DNA of 64,000 bases from Catenovulum agarivorans YM01. GTDB taxonomy: Bacteria; Pseudomonadota; Gammaproteobacteria; Enterobacterales; Alteromonadaceae. The number at the start of each line of letters is the position of its first letter. The stretch's first letter is position 1. The translations under genes and the position numbers were made by a program. This document shows positions 42,227 to 51,000 of this stretch, piece after piece. The notes below the pieces were generated by a model, which worked only from the letters and a program-made list of their open reading frames with translations, was not told the DNA's origin and did no database searches. Where the stretch lies: positions 207,674-271,673 of the forward strand of contig NZ_JH767524.1 in the NCBI RefSeq assembly GCF_000281085.1, in the 5' to 3' direction.

Positions 42227-43687
42227 ATGTTTAACTCATTAGCCGCACGTTTAAGTTTATTATTTGGTTTATTATTTCTATTATTTAGTGCTTTTGCTTT
42301 TAACTGGTATGTATCGAGCAGCCAGACCTTTAGCCACGAAGTTAAACAACAGCTTCATCACGAACTAGCCCATCACCTGATTCATGACAGCCTAGATTTA
42401 CAAAACGGCATAATTAACAAAGCTGATTTAAAACAAGTATTCCATACCCAAATGTTATTAGGGCCAGAATGGGAGTTCTACGCAACAGATGCAAACGGCA
42501 ATATTCTTGCGTATTCAGCACCCGACGATGTGGTTAAACTTAAGCAAATAGATTTAGCACCCATCAATAGTTTTTTAGTTGGTCAGCGGTACCCAATTTA
42601 TGGCAGTGATCCACGTACACCGGGGAAAAGCAAAATATTCTCAGCAGCACCAATATATACGCCTCAAGGTGACATAACAGGTTACTTGTATGTCGTGATT
42701 GGTGGACAAAAGTTAACGGGCTTGGTGGATATGCTGTCTGCTAGCCAAGTTTTACAAAATGGCTTAATTATTCTGCTTTTGAGCTTATTATTTGCAGCCA
42801 TAGTATTAGCTTTAATTATCCATATTGTTAGCCGCCCTGTGCGCCAAGTTAGCCAACAATTGCATAGTTTTGTAGATAGTCACTTTAGCCAATTACCCCA
42901 ACAACAAAAACATTGGTTTAGCTCTGACGAAATTGTTTTGTTGCAACAAGATATTCAGCTTGCTGCGGCACATATTCAACAACAATTTAGCCAAATAAAA
43001 TCAACTGAACAACTGCGCACAGAACTGCTTTCGCATATATCACATGATTTTAGAACGCCACTGACAGCACTCAATGGTTATTTAGAAACCTGGCTTATCG
43101 CCAAAGAGCAACAAAAAAGCCCACTACTTATTGAAAGTGCGCATAAAAATGCCCAACAGTTAGGTCAATTAGTTGAAGCATTATTTGAGCTAGCAAGGCT
43201 AGAAAATGGTGATATCAAAACCCATTTTGAAAACATTAATTTAGTAGAATTGGCGTTAGATGTTGTGCAGCGTCTAAGCTTTCAAGCACAACAAGCTAAG
43301 GTAAAAATAAAGGTTATAGCCGCAGATAATTCATCTCCTATGGTCATTGCTGACATAGCGAAACTTGAACGCATCTTGGTCAATTTAATCGACAATGCCA
43401 TTCGCCACACGCCAGAAAACGGCAATATAGATGCCGTTATTCAGGTAAACTCAGAACAATCCATTATTAAAATTATAGATTCTGGCGTGGGTATACCTGA
43501 TCACGAGCTTGAGCATATTTTTCAAGCTAAATACAAAGCGAGCAATAGTAAAAGTCAGCAGCTTAATGCCGGATTAGGTTTAGCAATAGTCAATCATTTA
43601 CTTAAACTGCACAATAGCGAAATTAGAGTCGCATCTAAACCACAACACGGCAGTGAATTTAGTTTTGCACTGCCGCTGGCTCATTAA
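42227..43687 (+). CDS. Sensor histidine kinase of the spondin operon
   Basis: Membrane kinase of 486 aa. TM1 is about 7-28 and TM2 about 177-200, with a 150-residue periplasmic sensor between. A HAMP-like linker follows. Dimerisation/phospho-acceptor motif is SHISHDFRTPLTALNGYLE (His273). ATPase motifs are NLIDNAIRHTPENG, IIDSGVGIPDHELEHIF and GLGLAIVNHLL. The end overlaps the convergent binding-protein gene by 29 bp. It is the cognate partner of the OmpR-type regulator. Confidence 0.91.
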   Translation: MFNSLAARLSLLFGLLFLLFSAFAFNWYVSSSQTFSHEVKQQLHHELAHHLIHDSLDLQNGIINKADLKQVFHTQMLLGPEWEFYATDANGNILAYSAPDDVVKLKQIDLAPINSFLVGQRYPIYGSDPRTPGKSKIFSAAPIYTPQGDITGYLYVVIGGQKLTGLVDMLSASQVLQNGLIILLLSLLFAAIVLALIIHIVSRPVRQVSQQLHSFVDSHFSQLPQQQKHWFSSDEIVLLQQDIQLAAAHIQQQFSQIKSTEQLRTELLSHISHDFRTPLTALNGYLETWLIAKEQQKSPLLIESAHKNAQQLGQLVEALFELARLENGDIKTHFENINLVELALDVVQRLSFQAQQAKVKIKVIAADNSSPMVIADIAKLERILVNLIDNAIRHTPENGNIDAVIQVNSEQSIIKIIDSGVGIPDHELEHIFQAKYKASNSKSQQLNAGLGLAIVNHLLKLHNSEIRVASKPQHGSEFSFALPLAH

Positions 43688-44567
43688 GCAATTCACTAAT
43701 GGTAAAGTTATATTGGGTATAGTTGGGATCTAATGTTGTAATAAACGGATTTTCCAACTGAATTATTTTACGTTTCGCCAGTTGTGCTTTGGCTAAACTA
43801 GCGAAATGATTCTCTCGCCATAAGGCAACAAAACTGCCATCTTTCCATGCTCTTTGTAGACCCAATTCAACACGTTTAGCATTGCTAACATTGTCTTTAG
43901 AAGTCATAAAAAATCTAGGCAACGGGTAAACCAATAACAAATTTGGTTCTGTACGTAAGTTATTGTGCGTTAGAGAAAAATCGGCATATTCGTTAGCAAT
44001 TTCATTGACACCTCGAAAAAATAAATCGACCCGTTTGCGCTCAACCATAGCAAACATACTGATGTAATTACTCACTTGGAAAACACTTAGTTTGTTGTAC
44101 TGCATTATTGAGGTGTCTAGCCAGCCTATACCTTGCACAATAGAATATTTGGCCAGCGAACTTATATCTGTCACTTTATTAAATGCATTCAGGTTATCTT
44201 GGTGAACAAAGGCAACCCGATAACCAACTACACCACGATCAGCAGGAATTTGAATTGCCAAAAACTTACTTAGCATTTCATCGGTAGCAGAAAATTTAAA
44301 AAAGAAATTTGGATAGTGTTTACTTTCTGCCAACTTAATTAAGCGGCTTAAACTTAAACCCTCGCCACTTGGTTGCATGGTATAAGGGCCGTATTCAGCA
44401 ACGGTTTTTTCTAAGGCTAATTCTAACAGACGCCTATCGTAAGTATTACGTTCATCCAGCGACGATTCGTTACCCATATAGGTAAATACTGTACCAAAAG
44501 CTAAAGCAGGAACCTGTATCCATACGGCTACAATTAATACGCCCAACTTATTTAACAAGCTTTTCAT
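43659..44567 (-). CDS. Periplasmic solute-binding-like protein (family 3)
   Basis: Exported protein of about 302 aa with signal peptide MKSLLNKLGVLIVAVWIQVP (ATG 44567; an in-frame GTG at 44576 is less likely). It resembles SBP_bac_3-like sensors: RLLELALEKTVAEYGPY, IPADRGVVGYRVAFVHQ, IVQGIGWLDTSIMQYNKLSV. No permease or ATPase genes are near, so it is a stand-alone binding protein. It is similar in layout to the protein starting at 63511. Placement behind the DUF6445 gene may mean co-transcription (36-45 bp gap). Function unknown. Confidence 0.78.
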   Translation of the reverse strand: MKSLLNKLGVLIVAVWIQVPALAFGTVFTYMGNESSLDERNTYDRRLLELALEKTVAEYGPYTMQPSGEGLSLSRLIKLAESKHYPNFFFKFSATDEMLSKFLAIQIPADRGVVGYRVAFVHQDNLNAFNKVTDISSLAKYSIVQGIGWLDTSIMQYNKLSVFQVSNYISMFAMVERKRVDLFFRGVNEIANEYADFSLTHNNLRTEPNLLLVYPLPRFFMTSKDNVSNAKRVELGLQRAWKDGSFVALWRENHFASLAKAQLAKRKIIQLENPFITTLDPNYTQYNFTISELLNEPAAVQN

Positions 44568-44611
44568 ACCCGCCACTAAATAACTAAAGTTGCTATAAGC
44601 ATAGCCAGCTA

Positions 44612-45355
44612 TTAACTAAAACACAAAAAGCTATTTAAAGTTAAGCGACCTTTTGTTGGATTTGAACTGAGTAGCTGTGGGTTTATCACCCCTGAATGCA
44701 ATAAATTAGCGGGATAAATAACAGCGCGATTGTATTTATGTGGTATTTGGCCTATTTGCTCAAACATTTGCCAATGCGCCGCTGACTTTGGCATAGCAGA
44801 TATATAACCCGGTGTTTGATGCAGTTGCGCCTGCATAGCTTGTTGTTTTAACACTTGCGCGTAATTGGCTAAATCGTTTTGCCTGATACGCTCTAAACCT
44901 GTGCTTAAGTGTCGATAAAATGCTGTGCCGCCTGGCTCGCTAGTTGGCGTATTTAAACCACCAGCCGCTAGATAATGCACAACAGCAAATTGATTATTTG
45001 CGGCGTTGTCAAAGTGCGGCAGCATTTGAATGGGTTTTAACTTATCAACAGGGGTGGTTGTCAGTGAAAAAGCCGACAGTAAACAGCTCAGTTTATCACC
45101 CATATCAGCATAGTGCGCCGATAACATTGGCTGAATCAACTCAACTAAATTGTGCTGATATGCTTGAGGCGCAATGCAACGTTTACCTGGGTAATAGTCG
45201 CTACCATGATCAACAAATTGCCCTTGCTCGATAGCATATTGCTGTAAGTCTTGTGGTTTAACAGCAAAATCATCTATCACTAACACGAGTGTGTTTAGCT
45301 GCCCAACCCGCATTAACTGAATATTCGCCGAACCATTTAAGCCAAAATCAACCAC
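44612..45355 (-). CDS. DUF6445-like protein, putative Fe(II)/2-oxoglutarate-type fold
   Basis: A 247-aa cytoplasmic protein of the type found beside TBDR/halogenase/SapC genes (formerly annotated Pass1-related, from memory). His114 and Asp116 (MLPHFDN), His220 (PANLLHSG) and Arg237 (GRLTLNSF) fit an HxD...H...R non-haem iron/2-oxoglutarate oxygenase arrangement. GGTAFYRH lies in between. The start appears to be GTG, 6 nt after the SapC stop. Enzymatic activity is inferred, not shown. Confidence 0.75.
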   Translation of the reverse strand: MVDFGLNGSANIQLMRVGQLNTLVLVIDDFAVKPQDLQQYAIEQGQFVDHGSDYYPGKRCIAPQAYQHNLVELIQPMLSAHYADMGDKLSCLLSAFSLTTTPVDKLKPIQMLPHFDNAANNQFAVVHYLAAGGLNTPTSEPGGTAFYRHLSTGLERIRQNDLANYAQVLKQQAMQAQLHQTPGYISAMPKSAAHWQMFEQIGQIPHKYNRAVIYPANLLHSGVINPQLLSSNPTKGRLTLNSFLCFS

Positions 45356-45361
45356 AGCTGC

Positions 45362-46120
45362 TTAGCCTAAATTGTCTGCTATGCTTTGGTTTTTCTTTTG
45401 AATCAAAGCGTAAATTTGCGCAACTGAATGAGCTATCGCAAAACAAGCACCTAAATAGCCTTTGTCATTCAACATAGCTAACTCAGTGGCTTTAAGCATA
45501 CTTAAACGCTCGTTCGAAATTGTATATAAACCATTTATTTGTAGTTTTTGTTGGTTATCTAACACTATGTCTAAGCTCATAGGTTCAATTAAATCTAGTT
45601 CAACTAAACTCTGCACAAAATCTTGCGTAATCGGCTCGTCTTTTAAAATATCGCTGATCACTTGATAACTTTGTTTAAAAACTTCGGTTTGTTCGCCGTT
45701 TTCATCAAACAAAGCTTCTCCTTGGTCAAAGCTTAGCGCTGGGCTATTTTCGTCAATACACAAGACATATTTAGTTTTGCCCGGCTCATCTACTGACGGC
45801 TCTTGACCAACAAAAAATGGCTGGCGGCGCACCTGCATAGGCACATACACAGCTTGCCATTGTTTGTCTTGCCAAAAGAGGTTTTCATTTTTTTCTAAAC
45901 CCAACAATACGCTAGTAGCAAATTGGCCTGTTTGTTCATTTTTGCTAATAACAATTGGGTAGCACACAGCTAAACGAACATATTCAGAAAACATAGCAGG
46001 GACTAAATGCTGCGCCGCTGCATGTTGCTCAATTTTGTCTTGCAGTAAACGTAATTCTCTATGCTCTGCCGGATTTAACGCCACAAGGTTTGGGGTTTGC
46101 TCTGAAGAAAACTCAATCAT
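45362..46120 (-). CDS. SapC-family protein
   Basis: SapC-like protein, 252 aa, with VALNPAEHRELRLLQ at the start, FSEYVRLAVCYPIVISKN, then LLGLEKNENLFW and MQVRRQPFFVG. The family was named after the Campylobacter S-layer locus, but its function is unknown. SapC genes recur with TBDR and tryptophan-halogenase genes, for example in Caulobacter and Xanthomonas glycan/GlcNAc loci. It starts 10 bp after halogenase 3 and precedes the DUF6445 gene by 6 bp: a compact operon. Confidence 0.88.
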   Translation of the reverse strand: MIEFSSEQTPNLVALNPAEHRELRLLQDKIEQHAAAQHLVPAMFSEYVRLAVCYPIVISKNEQTGQFATSVLLGLEKNENLFWQDKQWQAVYVPMQVRRQPFFVGQEPSVDEPGKTKYVLCIDENSPALSFDQGEALFDENGEQTEVFKQSYQVISDILKDEPITQDFVQSLVELDLIEPMSLDIVLDNQQKLQINGLYTISNERLSMLKATELAMLNDKGYLGACFAIAHSVAQIYALIQKKNQSIADNLG

Positions 46121-46130
46121 AATAACTCTC

Positions 46131-47699
46131 TTAAATTTTGTTTAAGCCGTATTGAGCAATTTTATTTAATAACTCACGGTTTTTCGGTAATTGCTGGCAG
46201 CTTTGTTTAATCATTTGTTGATTGCGTTGAAATAAATGTGCTGCTTGTTGCGCTTGCTGATGTAAATAATCTGATTGACTAAAATCGGTTTTAAAACCCA
46301 TACCATACAACACATACAAATAACTTGCTGCAGGAAATACCTCATTGTTGCTGGTAAAGTCGTAATCCGCTGGCGCGCGAGTCGACCACAAAGACAATAA
46401 ATCAACCAGCTCTTGTGGGCATGATGATAAGTCTTGGTTATCGCGCCAGAATTGACTGTCTTGGCGTTTAGTCAGTACATAATGCAATTTTAAAAAGTCG
46501 ATTATGCGCGCCCAACGATACTGAAAAGTTTGATTAAAACGTTTAGCGACAATATCCATATTGCTGCGATTATGCGGTAACTGTTCAGCAATCATAGTTG
46601 CCGACAACTCGACCAAAACAATCGCTGATGCTTCTAGCGGCTCTAAAAAGCCTGCCGCTAAACCGACTGCAACACAGTTGTTGTGCCAAAAGCGTTGTCT
46701 ATGACCGCTTTGAATTGGAATTTTTCTATAATTAAAATCTTTCACGGCGGCTGGATTGAGTTTTTCGACATATTGATACAACTCATCCGCAGCTGCTTGC
46801 TCATTGGTATGTTTACTTGAATAGACATGACCCACACCACGGCGGCTCGGCAAACCTATATCCCAAATCCAGCCGGCACTTTGTGCGGTAGAAACCGTAT
46901 GCGAAACAATATCTTCATCCGCTGATTGATAAGGCACATGCAGCGCCAAAGCGTTATCAATAAACAACACATCACTTTGGTCAACAAAAGGTACTTGGTA
47001 ATGTTGGCCGAGCAATAAAGATTGGAAACCAGTACAGTCGACAAACAAATCGCCAGCAATTTCGCCATGCGCTTTAGTGGTTAAAGTTGCAATATCACCA
47101 GACACTGAGTTGTTAACCTTAACCACATGGTCGACTATATGACGCACACCTAATTTATTTATACTGTGTTTTTTCAACAAGCTGGCAAATTTACCTGCGT
47201 CTAAGTGATATGCGTAATTAGCCACATGCGAAAACTCAGCTGTGGTAATTAATTTCGGCGCTAACCCTTGTTCACATAAAGCTTCTTGAAAACACACGGC
47301 ATTGGAGTATGAAATATCCATTCCATCATCATTGGCTTGTTGCCAATATGGGGTTAAATCGAATTTTGGAAAACCTTGCGGCAGCATTAATGGATGATAA
47401 TAAAAATCGCCCTCTGCGCCTGTTGTCCATTTGGCAAACTTAGCACCTTGTTTAAAACTTGCATCACATTCGCGTAAAAACTCGGTTTCACTAATACCCA
47501 CAGCTTGCAAAGTTGCTCGCATAGTTGGCCAAGTGCCTTCCCCCACTCCAACAGGCGGCACATCACTTGATTCAATCAAGGTCACTTGTACTTTGGCGTT
47601 CGCTTGCTGGCATTTGTGGTATGCGGCTATACGGGCTGCAGTTAACCACCCGGCTGTGCCGCCGCCAACAATGACAACTTGTGTGAGTGAATGTAACAT
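46131..47699 (-). CDS. Flavin-dependent tryptophan halogenase family protein 3
   Basis: Halogenase-fold FAD protein, 522 aa: VIVGGGTAGWL, GVGEGTWPTM, DASFKQGAKFAKW with Lys83 at the PrnA Lys79 position, and LAAGFLEPLEASAIVL with the conserved Glu. The WxWxIP motif is altered to GWIWDIGL (Gly replaces Pro). AGGTG precedes the ATG. It leads a tight operon with sapC, the DUF6445 gene and perhaps a binding protein. Upstream lie two repeat elements and then the STN-type TBDR. Confidence 0.87.
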   Translation of the reverse strand: MLHSLTQVVIVGGGTAGWLTAARIAAYHKCQQANAKVQVTLIESSDVPPVGVGEGTWPTMRATLQAVGISETEFLRECDASFKQGAKFAKWTTGAEGDFYYHPLMLPQGFPKFDLTPYWQQANDDGMDISYSNAVCFQEALCEQGLAPKLITTAEFSHVANYAYHLDAGKFASLLKKHSINKLGVRHIVDHVVKVNNSVSGDIATLTTKAHGEIAGDLFVDCTGFQSLLLGQHYQVPFVDQSDVLFIDNALALHVPYQSADEDIVSHTVSTAQSAGWIWDIGLPSRRGVGHVYSSKHTNEQAAADELYQYVEKLNPAAVKDFNYRKIPIQSGHRQRFWHNNCVAVGLAAGFLEPLEASAIVLVELSATMIAEQLPHNRSNMDIVAKRFNQTFQYRWARIIDFLKLHYVLTKRQDSQFWRDNQDLSSCPQELVDLLSLWSTRAPADYDFTSNNEVFPAASYLYVLYGMGFKTDFSQSDYLHQQAQQAAHLFQRNQQMIKQSCQQLPKNRELLNKIAQYGLNKI

Positions 47700-47754
47700 T
47701 TTTCACCTCGATATTTTAAAACTTGCGTTAGTTGATATGCACCTCAAACCGCTG

Positions 47755-47859
47755 GAGACACATAGGCAATAAAACACAAACACGCATAAATCCATCCTTG
47801 GAGCTCCGCCGAGCCATCCATGGCTCAGAGGGTTTGCTTTTTTATTGCCTATGCATCTC
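47755..47859. repeat. Interspersed hairpin repeat, copy 2
   Basis: Arms CATAGGCAATAAAA (47761-47774) and TTTTATTGCCTATG (47840-47853) pair perfectly and pairing extends to GGAGA / TCTCC outside. The enclosed core shares ACGCATAAATC, GGAGCTC and GCCATCCATGG with copy 1 at 11172-11248, while the arms are unrelated to those of copy 1. Confidence 0.7.
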
Positions 47860-47950
47860 CGCTATCAGAGTGGCTGCTAGATCAGGTGAACAATTTGACC
47901 GACGCCACAAAATAGCGGTTTGAATTATGCAAAGGTCTAGATGGTGTAAA

Positions 47951-48060
47951 AGAATGCGGAGCATATATTTACGCAAAAACGCTGTAAATACATCCTGGTA
48001 CGCTTGGACTTTTCATCCATGAAAAGTACATTTTGCTTAAAACATATTGCTCCACATTCT
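47951..48060. repeat. 100-bp hairpin repeat family, copy B
   Basis: Ends AGAATGCGGAGCATATATTT and AACATATTGCTCCACATTCT are near-complementary. The core has ACGCAAAAACGCTGTAAATAC and TTTTCATCCATGAAAA, the reverse orientation of copies A and C. It is the most divergent of the three copies. It sits just downstream of the STN-type TBDR stop. Confidence 0.7.
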
Positions 48061-48083
48061 CAATAACCTAGGGCAATCAACCG

Positions 48084-51000
48084 TTAGAACGAACCTCGAA
48101 CACCAACAGCAAAACGTCGACCACTATCTTCAACCAATAATAAATGGTTATCAAAACGACCGCGTTTGTGCACGTAAGACTCAGTTAAATTAATCCCTTC
48201 AAAGAAGATAGAAATATCATCTGAGATATCATAACTACCACTAAGATCCCACTGGTCATAATCTTCAACTATCGTTGGGCCATTACCTTGAACCTGCGTT
48301 AAAGATTGAACGAACTGATCACGCCAGTTCCAGGCTAAACGAATTTGTAGCGGCCCGTCTTCGTAAAAACCAACTAAATTTAACGAGTCACTTAAACCAG
48401 TTAATGCAAATACTTGGCTTACATTGGTCGGATCAAGCTGTGCGTTACTATCTACTAATGTTGCATTAGCCATAGCACCAAAACCTGAATCAAAAGTATG
48501 TTGGAAAGCAATTTCCCAACCATCAACAGTCGCATCTTCACCATTGATAGGTAAAGTATTGGTAAAGCTTGCAATGCCGTCGCTAGCGTCAGGATTGTTT
48601 GTATCAGAACCAGTAGAAGGATCGGTTAATTGTCCACCATCAGGCAAATCAAACGTGATAGTGTCTTTAGTATTTACAATAAAGTTAGCAACGTTTTTAC
48701 GGAAATAACCAACCGACGCGTAACTTGCATCACCAAAATAATATTCGAGTGATAAATCAAAGTTATCTGACTCAAACGGCTCCAATTCAGGGTTACCTGA
48801 AGTTGAGGTTAAATTGCCACCTTGGCGAGTTGTTGTTATTACCGTTGCTGGTGACATGCTCTGTAAAGTTGGACGAGTTAAGGTGCGAGATAAGCCCATA
48901 CGCGCAACTAAGTCATCGGTAATTTCTAATTTCGCGCTGAAGTTAGGCAATATCGAATCATAAGATTTAGATTCACTGATAGGTTTTGCACTACCGTACT
49001 CTGCTAACATCTCTGTTTTATCGAGAATTTTTAAGTTAACAACCTGCTCCTGAGTTCCGTCCACGGAAATATCTGTTGACTCAACTCTAAGACCGGCATT
49101 AGCAGTAAAGTACATACCTGAAAACTCAGTTTCTAAATCAACCTCTGCATAAGCAGAAACAGTTTCTTCTTCTACTGTAAAAGAGTTATTGCGACGCACA
49201 GCATCAAAATTAGAACCACTTTGTTGCTCTAAAAATGCAAAGTTTGCTTCGCCATCATGCGCTAGCCAACTGGTTGGCATACGGCCACTACCGCTAACAT
49301 CAGACAAAAAGTCACTACCTGCATCAAAAACATACTGAGCACTTTCTAAAATTACCGGATTATCTGGGTAGCCACAGTAAGTACAATGAATACCAACACC
49401 TTCGTTATCCCAACGAACTAAATCTTTAGTTTCAGAAGAATGCTGAACACCAAATTTCACTGCAGTAATAAAGTCAGAAGCTAATTTATAATCACCATCA
49501 ATTCTAAATTGCGTCACTTCATCTTCAACAGCCCAACCACGGCGCAACATTACGTGGGCACGGCTGTTACTCTTATCTAAATGATCAGATACACCCGCTG
49601 CAGCCCACTCAGGGTTGTATGCTGGGAAACCATCAGCATCAAAATAAGATTCATCACCTACATTGTCAGGAGTACCAGTATTTAACGCTCCATCCAACTC
49701 TTGTTGGCCACTATAAATTCCGCTATCAGCAGTAACAAACATACTGGCTAATGGCAAAATATTGTCGTCTACCTGGAAGCGCACTCGGTTGGCATAACCG
49801 ATAAGCGATAATTGATTACCACGACCATTATTCGCAGCACGCTCAGCAGTTGAATGACTGACATCAAATTCTAGATTTAAACTGTCTGTTACTTGCCAGT
49901 CTGCATTAAAACCAATTGCAACAGTCTCAGTTAAACGGTCGAATTTTTTCGCATGCATATCGGTCGCTAAACCAACTTCTTGGTATAAATCAATTACAGT
50001 ACCGTTAGCATCAACTGTTGGACGAACACGATCGCCGTTTGCATCAAACAAATCACCATCGTCTTCCACACCTTGAATATTTGGTGCAGTAAACCAGTGT
50101 CCATAGGAAGTAGCGTCAGTTTCAATATCAAAATCTGAATACAACACATCTGCGGTTAAGGTTAAATCACTCGATGGACGATACTGTAAAACTAAATTCG
50201 CGTTGGTACGTTTGCGCTCTTCAAAAGTAACTTTATGGTCGTAATTACGCGGCGAAAAAATTGTTTGTCCGGTGAAATCAGCACCAGACTCAGTTTGTGG
50301 ATTATGAATACCACCTTCTTGGTCAACCGCAAACTCTAACCAACCATCCATTTGTGCTTGATTTAAACGGGTTTTACGTTGCTGATGTGATAACGCGAAT
50401 AACACACCTACAGAATCATCCGCGAATGTATTGCTGATTAAGGCAGACACTTGTGGTGAGGTTTCTTCACTATTTTCATCGTAAACCGCTTTCGCACTGG
50501 CGGCTAACTTAAAGCCAGGATTATTTAACGGTCTAGCAGTATTAATATTAATAGTTGAACCTATACCGCCCGATTGCATAGTTGCAGTTGATGTTTTGTG
50601 TACATCCAAACCACTCACTAACTCAGAAGCAATGGTGTCAAAACTAAATGCACGTGTATCATTTTCGGAGGCCATTTGGCGGCCATTAACCAATACAGTA
50701 TTAAACTGCGGGCCAAAACCACGTACGGTAATTAATTGGCCTTCACCACCTGAACGGTCGATAGAAACACCGGTAATACGCTGCAGCGATTCAGCTAAGT
50801 TAGTATCCGGGAATTTGCCGATATCTTCAGCTGATATCGCATCTACAACACCATCGGCGTCGCGTTTTACGTCCATAGCGCGAATTAAACTGCCGCGGAT
50901 ACCACGAACTTTAATGGTTTCGTCTACTGTTGCACCTGCTGATTCTTCAGCAATTGCTTGTTGTGCTATGACAGTGCCTAAAATTGCCGCCACTGCGCCT

